64,000 bases of DNA, taken from NCBI GenBank assembly GCA_942486035.1, contig CALNXK010000105.1:112001-176000 (forward strand), read 5' to 3'. The position numbers were made by a program, and so were the translations under genes. Under the pieces are notes generated by a model. That model ran no database searches. It was given only the letters and a program-made list of their open reading frames with translations, and had not been told where the DNA came from. Source of the stretch: Porites lobata. Its lineage: Eukaryota > Cnidaria > Anthozoa > Scleractinia > Poritidae. This document shows positions 11,174 through 24,095 of the stretch, one piece after another; the first letter of the stretch is position 1, and each line of letters begins with the position of its first letter.

Positions 11174-14100
11174 TTAAAAAGGGAAATACATATCATCAGT
11201 GTAGCCAAGTTTCTCTAGGTTGGGAATACAAGCAAAGTTGATCATGGGTGGAGGACCGCACATCAATATCTGAGTATCCGGTCCCGGGGCTGGCATGTGA
11301 TCCTTGATCATTGTGTCATTAATAAATCCTGAACTATAAGGCCAGCCTAGGAAAAAAATCAGAAAAAATACAATTACAATCAAACCTTCATGAGTGACTA
11401 TTCTTCTGAAGCAAACATGAATTATTGGCTTTTGAATTGTTAATAAGCCCTTCAGGCGTTTATTTGTGGTATAACAAGCTCACGGTATGAGGGTGAGATA
11501 CACGCTGTAAAAAAAGAGTTAACAACCTATTCCTAAGAAATAACACGCCCAAGTAAACTGAAAATTCAAAGAAATGTCAGGTTTATGAGGCCAAGTTTGA
11601 AATAAATGCCTGGTGTGAAAAATACTGTTTGCATGAATGGCCAATTATGTCAAGCAACATTAATCATCAAGGTTGTACTCTAGTAGTACCTAGCAGCCCC
11701 AGGCACCTAACTTTTACTACCAGGGGATTAGAAAATCTTATTTTTTTTAATACAAATTATATGGTGGGCAGCCTGGATTTCACTGGCTCGGAGTACTTGG
11801 CTCCCTTCAGTTTTTCCTAGAGCACAGCCTTGATCATTCCAAAGCTACCCAGTACTAAGTGCTCAGGTATCCCTCCCTCTCCTCCCCTCATAGCAGAAAA
11901 AATACTTGTACCTTCAGGAGGCCTGTCAAGGGTGTACCACAGTGTAAAATTCTGGCACTCCTTAGCTAACTCCTCCAACTCTGGTCTTACCAGAATGTCT
12001 TTCTCTGTCTAAAAAAGGAAAATATACAGTAATATTGAATCAACCATTTATCTAACAAAACAAAGAATCCAGACTTTTGTGCATTCCTTTGATTGTAAGA
12101 AGAAAGAATGAAAAATCATCCAAACCTGGTTTGCAAACAGGAGTGAAATGTTGGTCTTATCCTCGCTATCTTTGATAACTGCACTGATGATCTGAAGCAT
12201 GGGTGTTATGCCTTAAGAATTCACAAAAAAGAAACAATAACAACAGTCAACACCAAAATAATATTAGAAGCAGGGGCTCAAGGTTGGCGGCTCCACATTC
12301 TAACACCTCCTCTTCCAACCTGAAAATGACTTGCCAAACTAAGAGGCATCATTTTTTTTCTTACCAGGCCATGAAATAATTTTGTGGCTGGCGCGGGTCA
12401 AGTTGTCTTCTCAAATCTATGTTTTGCTCAGACACAACCCATTTTTGGCTGGAAAAATATCTACAGTCAACTGTTCTGTAGCAGACTTCTCTGTAAGATA
12501 GACACCTTACTAAGACAGACACCTAGAGTTGGTCCTTACCTTTCTTCACTCCTTTGAGTTGACTCTCTAATTAGGTGGACATCTCACTAAGACGGACATA
12601 ATTATAGTGCTAGTCTTAAAGGCGTCTATATTAGAGAGAGTTGACCAAATTAAGTCATGTCTCTATCAAACACCCCCTCGTCCACCCATGCATGTTTGAA
12701 AATCAAACAAGTACGTTTACAAAGTTCTTATTGTATAATAATTATGAAGGCTTGCATTAAATGCAGGCAGCATGGAACACATGGTACAGTGGTCCCTTGG
12801 GACAACTGGTGTTCGGCTAAATCTCATAATATTGCATAGTGCCAACTGTCACTTCAGGTAGCCTTAAAGCACATTGAAATATATAATAATAATTTTCTGT
12901 CCTACCAGTTCCCCCAGCAATTAGGCCAACATTTTTTGCCGTTCTAAACTTCACAGGATCTTTTGTATTCTCCTTGACTGCAAATTTTCCTGGAGAGGTA
13001 TCAAAATGATTACTTAATGTAAGCTTGCCACATTTAAAAAAAATGTTATGAAAGATTTTTGCCCCAGCCTCTCCCCTGTTGAACAGCACCACACAAAATT
13101 TACTTACCCCTCCCTAAGTATGTCAGCTTTCCAGCTGGTCCTCTAATGTCAACAGTGTCACCAATCTCAAGAGAATCCAAGTATTGGGACATCTTTCCAC
13201 CCTCAGGATACTTAGGGTGGACATTCTTGAAGTAAACCTAACACAATATTGAACAGGCATAAAAATAAAAAAACTGTCTCATTACACACTACACATTAAA
13301 GCCAGTACTCCAGTATCTCTCTTGGTCATCTTAGGCTTAAAGTCTGAACCAAAAAGCAGATGGTTTTAACTTACAGATATGACTAAGGATCCCTCACCCT
13401 AAACCCTAAACCTAATACAGTGACACCTCTATTAAGCAGACACCTTCGGGACCTTCCCAAGAGTCCACTTAATAGAGGGTGTCCGCTTGATAGAGGTTCG
13501 TAGAAAGTGCACAATTTTGTTAACAATTAACTTTCAACGGTTATGCTGTACTGTGATAAAGTTCCATGTTGTTAAGGACTTCAGCCAAGGAAGCTGTGCT
13601 GTAATTTGTGCAAGACTTTCAGTCTAATCTACAGTTTATTGACAGCTAAATGTATTGACTTATCCGCATTGTTAATTGACTATAGTACGTATTTCAAAGA
13701 CGTTAATCCAATACTAGTATTGTCAATTCAGTCCGGTGTCCGCTAAATAGAGGTTATTAACCCATTCGCTCCTGGAGATTTTGCTGAAAAACGCGTTTTG
13801 AAGCTACTGGAGTGGTCACTGTCGTGCTATAAAGAGCTAAAACCTACCACACACAGGTTTACAGGTTGTACACTTCACGGCCTTCTGATCCAGATGCAAA
13901 ATATCAGCTTGCGAAGTTCGGGCATGAGCAGAAAGCAAAATTTTGAGATAGTTTTTGGGTTTGAAAGTGACACAGCAGTCTTGACTTTTACTTTTCGCTT
14001 TCTCTCCTCCCCTCTTTCTTCGCTTTTCTTGCCTCATTTTTTTTTCTCTTGCTGGGCATTTAGTAGGCTTCATTTTGGTGGGAAGAGTTTTTAGGAAAGC

Positions 14101-16750
14101 TTTTAGGATCTTAGGATTAGGTGAAAGGAAAGGTAGGTGAGCAATGGAACAAGATTTTCATGGAGATTTTCAGGTCAATGTCACATGGTTTTTTGCTTCT
14201 TTCTCCAGTGTCCTTAACTGAATTGTGCTCATTCTGTTATGGTTTGAAAGATTTCTTCACTCTACACAAGTTAGCAGACAAAGTTGTCCCTGACTGTTAA
14301 AACTGATGAAGTCACAAAGGGTAGAAAGGACGTGGATCCGCCCGGCGGTTACAGGCGGTTCAGGGGCGAATGGGTTAACAATAGAAATTAGCCAAACACA
14401 ATTTATTTTGGTGTCCACTGAATAGGGGTTCATTATAAAGGGAAATATAACACATTAATTTTGGGACCCGGCTTATAGTGTCCACTTAATAATATTATAA
14501 TAGAGGGCGTTCACTTAATTGGGGGTCCGCTTAGAAGTTTCACATAGGTCTTTGAAAGAAGACACTGATTAATATTAAGACACATGATTGATTTAATTTT
14601 AGTATAAACAAATCAATGAAACAAAATGAAGAAAGGTCCAAATTTTGATCAAACAAAGAAATAAATTCAAACAATGAAATAAGCATAATTAAAAAGAAAT
14701 TTTCAACAGTCATTCAATTCAAGAATGTTCAATAACCTTGAAAAAAGTAACAAGATAATTCTGAAGAAATTAAACTTTCTTGAAATAACAGGTTTCAGCT
14801 AATACTGAAGCCCTGATCACGATGTAACCAATGCCATGTCCACAAGGTTTGAAAGCCAAAACATTAAGGTCTAGTTTCTTCATGGAATTAGAAATTATCT
14901 CCTGGACAGATAAGTTTAAATTTAGATACAATGTTAATGAATAGTCAACTGTCACAAAGTTACCTTAATAACCAGCTCAAAATAACCCAGTTCATCATCA
15001 GATGTAACAGGAGTGTACGGTCTGATCACAAGTTTATCATCAACTTTGGCACTGAGATACATGTGATTTCCTGATCAAAAAAACAGAGAAAACAGAGACA
15101 TCAACAATGAGGATGATATTAGGGTAAATTAAGTCCATAAAAACAATAAAGAGCATTTCTATGTCTGCGTCTAATTTGATATAAGGTGAGATAAAAATCA
15201 GAACATCAGTTCACCCAGAATACCCAAATGTTGCTTTCTTAGCTCACCCAGAGTTCTGACTGAGTCATAGCCCAAACTTTATAGTTATTTGTGGTTTTTC
15301 TTTGCTTGCCCATCATGCGGCAACTTGCAATGACATTGCTTAAATTTGCAAACCTGCTACAAGTCACTCAACTAGCCCCAAGGTATCAGATGCCTTTTGC
15401 AATCATTTTCTCTAATCTGACTCTTTGTTGTTCAGACATAAAAGTATAATACTGCTCATTGAAAGAAAGTATTTGATACTCTTGCTCATTATGACATAAT
15501 TTTCCAATAATAATATAAGTTCTACTGATTCACGGAAAAAGAAATTGAACATTGTACAGAAGCATACCTACAGGAAGTCCAAGTTTGTGTTCAGGTGACT
15601 GCAGCTCAAAGCGAAACCTTCTCGTGTCATGACTCACAATCTTCAGAGAACAAACAACAGTTAAAATTATTTTTTTCATAATTTGGGAACACATTGAAAT
15701 CCAGGGGTTCTGGATTTCCTTGTTGCCCAAAGGCAAAAATGCCAGTACAAGGGGTCTTGAGGCACTGCTACAGTACAGTCCTGATCATTAATGATCTTGT
15801 TTTAGCTACATATTTGTTTCACGAAATAAAACACAACTTGATGTTTAAATACCTTTTTGTCAATGAGTTTAAACGGAATCTTCTTCTGCGAATCAAGGGC
15901 CACTGGTCTTGCATCTTTCCCTTGCTTTTTAAAGAAGTACGTGATCAATCCAAATGCTACTGTAACCATGACAACACCAAGGCCAACAAACACAGGTTTC
16001 TACAAAGAAATAACAACGGTGCAAAAAAGGTATAAACTCTGAAGTTCAAAAGCCTGCCTTCACGATTACGTTTTTCACTGTCGTCAATGATAATTACAAT
16101 AACAAGCATCCCCACCAAATCAAGGATGAAGCCGCGCAAAAGCCAAACTGCGCCATTTTATTATCCTTGATTTGGGAGGTGGGGGGAGAAAGGGGGGTAT
16201 AAATTTTCCATCTATTTAGTCCAAGAATGTAAAATAGTGTTACTTTAGTCTAGCATAAATTAGGAGCATAATACCACCAACAGAGCATAATTTTGAGCAT
16301 AATACTCTGTTTTCCTAGGTGATGTCAGAATACACAATACTCGACTTAACAATCACGCTTCGACAGAGCCGCAAAGGAAGTGAATGAGAAAACACACAAA
16401 ACAAAATTCAAAATGAAGAAAATGTGGTCCAAAAAGGGCTAATAATCAGCTTTCTTAGTTTCTACGAAGGTCAGATTTCACAGCTGTACATATAACAAAC
16501 TTGCGGCCTGCGGACTGTAGATCGAATAAGAATTTACAAACGTTAGAATTTATAGTACAAGAAGGGAGGGTCAACTAATAATTATTGGCCCCTTTGCACA
16601 TTGTAAGGCGGAGATGAAAATACAGAACCGTAAACATACTGGCTGTCTAAAGAAAATGAAATGAGTCCCTCGTATACAACATAAAATAAACAAAAATATG
16701 TTTCCTAGTCTATTTGTCTAACGGTCTCTCACCGCAAAAGGGTCATCCAT
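11174..16750 (-). CDS. CYB5R: NADH-cytochrome b5 reductase, membrane-anchored, 9 exons, 304 aa
   Basis: The flavoenzyme passes electrons from NADH through FAD to cytochrome b5 on the cytosolic face of ER or outer mitochondrial membranes, serving lipid desaturation, sterol synthesis and haem-protein reduction. Exons (minus strand): 16733-16750, 15853-15999, 15568-15640, 14964-15070, 13108-13237, 12906-12989, 12126-12211, 11912-12008, 11174-11346; all join in frame. Residues about 9-27 form one hydrophobic anchor. ISHDTRRFRFEL-like sequence opens the FAD domain, with the FAD motif RPYT at 96-99. The NADH domain carries IAGGTGITPM across the exon 6/7 junction and CGPPPM at 277-282, and the protein ends FPF like animal homologues ending in F-x-F. 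Length matches the family (about 300). Which of vertebrate CYB5R1, 2 or 3 is closest cannot be decided here. The start lies 242 bp from the divergent myotrophin start. Confidence 0.95.
12470..12655. repeat. Degenerate repeat with ACTAAGACGGACA motifs (intron)
   Basis: Motifs of the type GATAGACACCTTACTAAGACAGACACC and TAGGTGGACATCTCACTAAGACGG occur in direct and inverted arrangement in the reductase intron. It resembles the outer repeat at 13418-14540. Confidence 0.4.
13418..14540. repeat. Outer transposon-like repeat, split by a nested insertion
   Basis: The left part (13418-13756) opens with CAGTGACACCTCTATTAAGC and repeats the phrase TCCGCTTAATAGAGG in several variants. The right part (about 14379-14540) repeats the same phrases. 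The TTAA-flanked element at 13761-14374 separates the two. All lies in the intron between reductase exons 4 and 5. Confidence 0.6.
13761..14374. mobile_element. Non-autonomous DNA transposon with TTAA target duplication, nested
   Basis: Exact TTAA copies flank it at 13757-13760 and 14375-14378. The termini are CCCATTCGCTCCTG on the left and CAGGGGCGAATGGG on the right, an imperfect inverted repeat. At 614 bp its open frames resemble no transposase, so it must have moved in trans. A TTAA duplication is typical of piggyBac and Kolobok elements; the family assignment is inference. Confidence 0.8.
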
Positions 16751-16992
16751 GGTTTTGATGTTACGTAAACTATCGCAAAACCAAAATTCGGGTCTTCTTC
16801 TACCTTTGCTCTGCACCAAGCCCTTTCCTAAAGAACTTTCGTAACATACTTCTTGTAAGAACCCACAATGTGTCTATAAATATTTCGAATAGATTTCTGG
16901 GTAGTCTGATCCAAGCAAGACACGAGTATCTCTTTCACTTTACCAGTGTGCATGCCAAAGGTATAAGAATTTTCTTGTTTTTCTCGTCCATT
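16751..16992. promoter_or_regulatory. Probable bidirectional promoter between CYB5R and MTPN
   Basis: Only 242 bp separate the divergent start codons of the cytochrome b5 reductase (minus) and myotrophin (plus), so both 5' untranslated regions and core promoters must lie here or begin inside it. No clear TATA box is placed for both directions. The call rests on gene geometry. Confidence 0.6.
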
Positions 16993-19900
16993 ATGGGAGA
17001 GGAATCAGTGTGGGCTTGTAAGAATGGAGATCTGGATCAGGTGAAAGCGATTGTAGAGAAACCGGTAAGAAAATAATTTTGTGGAAGCGCACTGGAAGAA
17101 ATCTTTCATTTTATTTGTGGGTGTGTGAAGTGTTGTTTTATTGACATGTTTTTTCGCACGACTTGGTCCGAGATTGGAGTTTTTCTAAAAATACAGTAGA
17201 TACGAAAAAACACTATAAAGGCCCTTCATAACTACATTAGTTAGTTTGTAAATGGTCAGCGCCGACCTTTTCTACCAATGAAACAAAATGGACGCGTGCC
17301 CCGAACTGCACCGATATTTTAACAGTTTATTTGTCGTTGGCCTTCTCGTGTTGCACTTAATCCTGGAAGTTTTGATCAAACGATCGAGGTCATTTGCAAA
17401 TATAATTGAGGTTCTGCGTTAGTCATTTGTGTGGAGATGCTGCACTGAAAGAATATATTTACCCCAGTTTAACTGAGTTTTATTTTAAAGTCGTTTTAGA
17501 GACATTAAGCCTAATTCATGCACTGTAAAAAATTTCATGGTGGTAATTCCTTTGAGTGCATTATATTATTTGTCCTTCCATTTACACTTTTGTTCTAAAA
17601 TAAATGTATTTTTTTTGCACACAATAATGTCTTTTTAGTGCTACTTTATAAGCCGTTGAGAACAGAACTTTATTGTATCATTCCAGAAAATATCCATAAC
17701 TCCCCCTCCAATAGTCAGTGGAATTTCTGAGGGGGAGGGGGGGAGTTAAAAGACCCAATTTTCTGACAGGTTAGGGGTTATCCATGTGAAATCATTTTTC
17801 CAGAGGGTCATACAATACTCACAATAATTGATCATGTACTTACCATATAGTATGTTGTGGTGGCAAACAAAAATTAAGAAATAAAAGGAATAGTTTTGCG
17901 ATGGTTTTTAGGGAGGGCATGATCACAGGCTATCCTGGCTTCTATGAGCATGACCACCATCTTCGGAACTTTGATAGGAAACAAAAGGAAAGCCATGCAA
18001 AAGGAATTTCCTAGCTGTCAAATTCTCCGGTATTCTAATTGCATATTATTCTCAGGAAATCTTAATGACATTCAGAAAAGTGTTCTTGTAGCTGCAACCA
18101 TAGACTTTAATTTCAATGTACTTTCCTTTAGATTCTTAAGCCAAATTGTCAAGGCCAATGTTTTCTCTTTGCCATTCCCCCATCCACTTAGACTTTAAGG
18201 TTTCTTTGTTGACGGTCATGTAATGTTAACTAAGACACTGTTTACACAGATCCTGACAAATTTTAGAATAGACAAAAACTTTCACAGATCCGTCTTTTGT
18301 TCCCATGGAACCCAAGGAACCATGCAAGCTTTTGACATAATCACAAATAGGTCAAATTCTTTACCGGTACAGTTCACTTTAACACGAACTCGTGTTAACA
18401 CCTGTCCTGAACCATGCAAGTTTTTGCATAGTTTGTGTGATAAAAGCCTGGAGCTTGGTTACACACCTTCCATAAGTTGATTAATGCAAAAGCTTTAACC
18501 TATCACTGAAACTATGCAAAAATTTGTATGGACTTGTGTAAAAAGCACTGAAATCTGTAACAAAATTTGAACTGTTCTGTGTAAACGAGTTGTGTAGTTA
18601 AAAAATACTTCTGTTCAAAAATTGTGCAGACCTGTGTAAACAGGATCTTATTCACTTCTGACTGGCAAATGAACCAATTTGCAATTTTCTAGGGTTTTGA
18701 TGTGAATGCTGGGCTGTTAGCAGGACGCAATGGCCTCCATTATGCTGCCGATTACGGACAAAAGGAAGTCATAGAGTTTCTTCTATCAAAGGGAGCAAAT
18801 ATCAACGTAAGTTACTATAAAGCAGTTTGAATGCTGTTGTTAATGAAAGTTGGCAAATAAATCATGTCCATCCTCGGAGACCCAGGGGCAGATAGTGGGG
18901 GCGAGAGAAAGTCTAAACGGGCAGGAAAATATGGCACGAAGAAAAGTAAAGAACGGCGAGAAGAGCCCCTGGGGACAATGTCTTACCAGACCAGTTCCAA
19001 ACGGTCGCCGCCATTCTGCCTTCTGATTGGGCAGAAAAACACAAAAGTTTTCTGGCACCAATCAGAAACCAGAACGATGGTGACAGTTTGGAACTGGTCT
19101 GATAAGACATTGTCCCCAGGGGCTCTTCTCGACATTCTTTTCTTTTCTTCGTGCCATATTTTCAAGCGCTTAGCACTGAAAAGTATAGGCCCTATATAAA
19201 TATATTTTTTTTATTAACTTTTTTAAATATTTTCCCGCCCGTTTAGACTTTCCCTCACCCCCACTATCTGCCCTTGGGTCTCCGAGGATGAATCATGTCA
19301 GTCTTTCATGAATTGTAGATATATCTGTCAGTAAGCACAATCGTTCTTTGTGACTGGTCAATGTAGAGCCTAAATTGCAGTATAAACCTGACATGGAAAT
19401 ACAATAAGTATTTTGCTAAACTGGTTTTCTCAATAATATTGTTAAGTTATGGAGCTCGTCTGTTGTACATACAGTTGCGTCTAGCACACTTTTTCGAACC
19501 ATAAATCTGAAGGAAAACAATGTTGGTCCATAACAAATACAGACTTTAGGAACTTAAACTTGCTCAGTTAAAGGAATGTATTCACCAATGGAAAAAAAGT
19601 AAGATATTCCTACTTCTTTTGTGAAAGAAAGGCATGCGTAGTGGTCAAACAATATTATTAAAGAGAACAAGTATTAACAAAACGAAGTGCCTAGAGTCTT
19701 TTGTGTATTTTACCCAGTGTATGCGGATGCCAAGACACTTTACCTGTGTATGTAACATTACAACCATGTCTTTTGACCTACATCTGAAGCTAACAAGTCA
19801 AACCACCAGCTCCATCCAATGTTTCTATTAAATTTAATGGCCAGTCAGAGCTGTCATTAGGGGCCATAAACCATAACAGCTGTTATGGCTAAGCTCACTT

Positions 19901-22454
19901 GGTGTTACAGGTGATCAAACTGGAAAGCGAAAGATGACACTATAAACTTTTTGTGGGATGTTATGGGTGAATCTTTAGTTGCTCAAGGCTGCTTCAAAAC
20001 TAAATGAAAGCCCTCACAGTATCTGTCATTAGTTATCAGATAGGACAGTGAAATTGTCTGGCAACACTCTTTATTTTGAAAATGAGTAAAACAAAGCAGC
20101 CAGAGGAGAATTATTTGTGACATGCTCCTTTCACTGGCAGGCTGGCTTGAACCAATGCACCTGACTCCTAGCATGCCGGTTGTTTTTTTTTTTCTTAGTT
20201 TTTATAGAGTGCACATTTTATTTATTTTTTATTTTGTTAGCTTCGCCCTAAAGAAGACAAAAAAAAACACTGTAGATGCAAACAGCATTGGAGGCCTCCT
20301 CTCCTTTCTCACCTTGTGTGCACGCGTGTGTTTCCCAAACTTTCTCCCTTCGCCGTAAAAAATTACGGCACTTGTTACACAGGCTACCTGACTGCATTCA
20401 AACCATAGTATCTTCAGATGGATGTGCTTTGATTGAACGCCTCCTTATTGGTTAAATAAAGAGTTTACCTTTTAAATTTATCCAAACTTGATTACTGTGA
20501 TCATTCTTCAAAATGAGTTTTCTTTTCTTGACATCATTAGCTTCCAGACAAACATGGCATAACTGCTCTGTTGGCCAGTATTTTTGAAAGTCAAACAGAA
20601 TGTGTGAAATTACTGCTTGAAAAGGTGAGAAAATATTAAAGTAAATTACTCTAGTAACACTATTATTAAAAGACGTAGAGGAATGAAAATCTTATTATAT
20701 ATTTGGAAAGTGCCCTTAGCTTATCCAGCTAGTTTATAGTCACTCCACTCAAGTATATTACAAGTAACAAATAATCTAAATAGAACATAACAGGGTTAAA
20801 AACCTCAACTGGCAGGAGGCAACCAGGCGTGGCCAAGGATTAGAACTCGGGAAGACCAAGAACAAATTTGACTAGTGTCCAGAGAGGGACTTGAACGTAC
20901 ATATAAGACAACCACATTGCGAGTATAACAAACTAATTTGGCTGTGCTACTTCCTACGTAATTCACCAGCACACATTGTGATCTCAATCAAAAGTAATTC
21001 AGTTATCAAAATCTTTGTAAAGATCACAGGCAAGCTGAAGAAAAGTAAGTCACCATGCCATGAAGCCATTGTCAATATCAACATGCATATTCTCCACATT
21101 TTCTGCTTAAATTGTTTTCGAAGCCAATAAGGACAACTTGTTCAAACATCAAGACATCAAGACATTTTAAACTTGGGGTTCGTTTCCAGCGCACCAAATC
21201 TATAACCATTTTTGGTCAGCATGGCAATTAGGATTTACTATTTTAGCAACCATAACAGACCTTTTTACCGATACGGCGGCCATATTGAATTAATTTGATT
21301 TAATGATTATTATAGGATTACATCCAAACACAGCACAAGGATCTTTCTTCCCATTACAATCTTATTCTAAGAAAACTTAAGAAAAAATGGCCCAAAAAGT
21401 GCTCGAAAATACAAACGAAATGTGCTCATGCCCCCTGGGCATCCTATAATACTCCTTAAATGAAATTAATTCAATATGGCGGCCGTATTGGTAAAAAGGT
21501 CTATTGCAGCCATTTTAAGTTTACGGTGCTGCAACAAACCATAGTATCATTGAGTGTTCATGATTTTTCTTAAGTTACAGTTAAATAAACTGTTGAATGA
21601 ATATTATTATTTATAGTCCATTTTCTTTATAATAAAATTCACCTTTACAAGGATGATTTTCCTTCTACTAGCCCTGAGGTACTATTATGTGAACCTTCAG
21701 GTTCGATTGTGATATGTGGGTAGCCTTTTTGATCATGGTAAACACTTCACGTACAATGTCAGTGCTTCTGTTACCTCTGCATCCTGTGAATCTGACGCAT
21801 TAAAATCCCTAAAGATGCAAAGTAATTCATGGCATGCGTCCCATAGGACACAAAGATCGATCATTCTGAACATGTGTACGTGTATTTGTAGAAATATCTG
21901 GCCTGTTTGTGTAATTTCTGTGGCAGTTATTATGGCTGTTGTTTAACGATGCATATTTCTTTTAGCCTTTGTTGTTCTTTAAATGAGAAGGACTATACTT
22001 TAATTTCAGTACACTGTAATACAGAGCTTTGGAGTCTGTCTTCAGATTAAGTGTCTGGTAATAGGTTACATAAAGTCCTAAGCATTTTCAATTTCACCTC
22101 GTTGTTTTTAACTGGGACTCATTGGTTCTGGACTAAGACTCATGATTTTTCACAAGATGAGTCCCAGGACTCACCATAACTATTTGTAACAAAATCACTG
22201 CAATATACCTAATTATTGTCCTCTTTTCATGAAACCATTTATTTTTCTCTGGCAATGATTCCATAATTTTGAGGTCCCTAAGAAGACTTTGGAAAATATT
22301 GAGCTAGCACCACTTATTTCCAGACAACGATTTGATAAGCATAGATACCATTTTTCCTTTGTTTTAGGGCGCTGACAAAAATTTAAAAGCCCCTGATGGT
22401 AGATCTTATCTTGAATGTGCTGAAACAGATGACATCAAGAGTCTTTTGAAGTAG
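16993..22454 (+). CDS. MTPN: Myotrophin (V-1), 4 exons, 118 aa
   Basis: Myotrophin is a small cytosolic ankyrin-repeat protein that binds the F-actin capping protein CapZ and blocks its capping of barbed ends. Exons 16993-17064, 18693-18806, 20541-20624 and 22368-22454 all join in phase 0, giving 24+38+28+28 = 118 residues, the same length as human myotrophin. The N-terminus MGEESVWACKNGDLDQVK matches the family start. The ankyrin helices read GRNGLHYAADYGQKEVIEFL, then a LPDKHGITALL turn, then ECVKLLLEKGADKN, and the end DDIKSLLK matches the family end. The ATG is followed by G and is the first in frame with the conserved N-terminus. The gene is divergent from CYB5R. Intron 1 holds a TGTTTACA-ended repeat, intron 2 a Mutator-type foldback and intron 3 a 40-bp inverted-repeat element. 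A diverged paralogue lies at 35218-40068. Confidence 0.96.
18236..18645. mobile_element. Inverted-repeat element with CTGTTTACACAG ends (intron 1 of MTPN)
   Basis: The left end CTGTTTACACAGATCCTG pairs with CTGTGTAAACAG near 18632-18643. Internal TGTGTAAA and ATGCAAGCTTTT-like repeats recur. It is about 400 bp and non-coding. Confidence 0.55.
18869..19290. mobile_element. Mutator-type foldback element with exact 9-bp target duplication
   Basis: AATCATGTC occurs at 18860-18868 and 19291-19299. The element begins CATCCTCGGAGACCC and ends with its exact inverse. The inverted repeats extend about 54 bp with few mismatches, then resume at about 18956-19007 and 19083-19132 around CCCCTGGGGACAATGTCTTA. 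The 422-bp unit has no transposase. It sits in MTPN intron 2, just after exon 2. A 9-bp duplication points to the Mutator superfamily. Confidence 0.85.
21258..21502. mobile_element. MITE with 40-bp near-perfect inverted ends (MTPN intron 3)
   Basis: The left end AGACCTTTTTACCGATACGG continues as CGGCCATATTGAATTAATTT; the right end is its inverse with about two mismatches. It is 245 bp with no ORF. The target duplication is unclear. Confidence 0.8.
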
Positions 22455-22766
22455 ATTAACTGTACAGAAAAAGGTACGAACACATAAATCACGTTAAAAT
22501 GTTTGTGATAAGTATTTAGCATTATTAGACTACGAGAAAGAGTTTTCTGTGAGTTATTATTATTTTGGTGTAATGTTTTAGTAAAAACCAACTACCATAC
22601 TATCTTCGATTCTATACTTATTCTTGATAAAAGTTTTCTAAAAACAAGCCTTTTTTACGCAACCTTAATTCACAAAAGTGATGCGGTTTCTCTCAAATAA
22701 AGAGATAAATTTGTTTCTTTCCATTAAAAATGTTTATTCTGTATTTTTTTTGCCCGCTCATGGGAT

Positions 22767-23030
22767 GTTTGGGTAAAGGTTTGCCCGAATTACGGTCGTT
22801 TCGCTACAAGTCTTTTCGCTGCAACGTCGTTTCACTGCTAGTCGCTTCGCTACATCATAAAGTCGATTCGCTGCAACCAACTTTTTGTATTAAACGGTTT
22901 AGAACAGTTGAGAATGAACTACAAAGTAATAACGAGTTAAGTTAGCGAAGTTACCTTACAACTTTGCAGCGAATCGACTTTATTATGTAGCGAAACGACT
23001 TTGTAACGAAACGACCATATTCGGTTTCCC
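22767..23030. mobile_element. Foldback element built of GTCGTTTCGCTACAA subrepeats
   Basis: The left half repeats variants of GTCGTTTCGCTACAA and the right half carries the inverse (AGCGAATCGACTTTATTATG, GTAGCGAAACGAC). It is about 260 bp and non-coding. Confidence 0.65.
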
Positions 23031-23866
23031 CACGGCCTTCAGACCCCCGACTCTGTTTAAGACAAAATTCACCTCTCTGTTATAAACTCTGAACGCATTG
23101 GAGAGTATGAGTGCAGTCATAATCAGTAATCATGGTAAATAATAATATAAATTCTCCTCTCTCTTTTAGAATAGATGTCAGAAGCAAGTCATTTGTAATG
23201 CCTGGTTTTCTCCTAACAAAAATAGCGCTGAATGCGGAAACTGCCTTTTCCTTACCCTTAATCTTTACTAGCCGAGGACATTTTTGTGCGGTGTGAGAAA
23301 GACAGGACAAACGCTCCTATAAAAATTAATAGCTTTTAGGAATTTTACTTTCATGTACAAGTTTTAGTATATCGAAGAATTAATTACTATCCATAGTCAT
23401 AAGTTGGGTTGAATTAAACGTCACTGGCGAATTGTTAGATTTCTCAATGTCTGTTCTGTGATCATTTGGGTCATCGCTATATCTTAGTGCACAGATGCTT
23501 TAGAACTAACGTAACGGAAGCCATCAGTCTTAAGTAGCGTGCGGATGTTTGGTAGAAGTGTGTAAGAAAATGAATACTTTCTCTTTCATCCATCAAAGCG
23601 GTGTTCATCTTTTTGTAACTTGCTGCAAAAGTTGCAAAGTTGTTCACTTAGGGCATGTCAGTAACTTGTATCACAGGCGAATCACAGGTGTTATTGGGGA
23701 GTTTAAGTTGAATTCCAAGGTGAGGAACCAAGTTCAGAAAGGGAAAGAAAATTTCGTAGTCACATCGCGTCCCTAGTCCGTCAGGCGAGAAATCAGGAAT
23801 TCTCAAGCCGGTGAGTCGTGCAGTGACGGCAAAGAAATGTCTGAAAATGCGTGATCTAAACCTATT

Positions 23867-23890
23867 GTTTGTTTGTTTGTTTGTTTGTTT
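23867..23890. repeat. (GTTT)n microsatellite
   Basis: About six consecutive GTTT units. Confidence 0.85.
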
Positions 23891-24095
23891 TTTTACGTTC
23901 TCTTTGCCGTCGCCGTCATGACATCTTAAACTCCATCTTTAGTTGAGCGAAAAGAAGGCAGTCGTGCGCTAAGCTGCCAAGACCCAAGCCTTTATATTTG
24001 CAGCCAAACTAAGATTGTCTCGGCTTAAAATTGAATCCGAAATTTGAACGCTACTTTGTTGGTTGAGACAGAGGTACGTAATTTACGTGTTCGTT

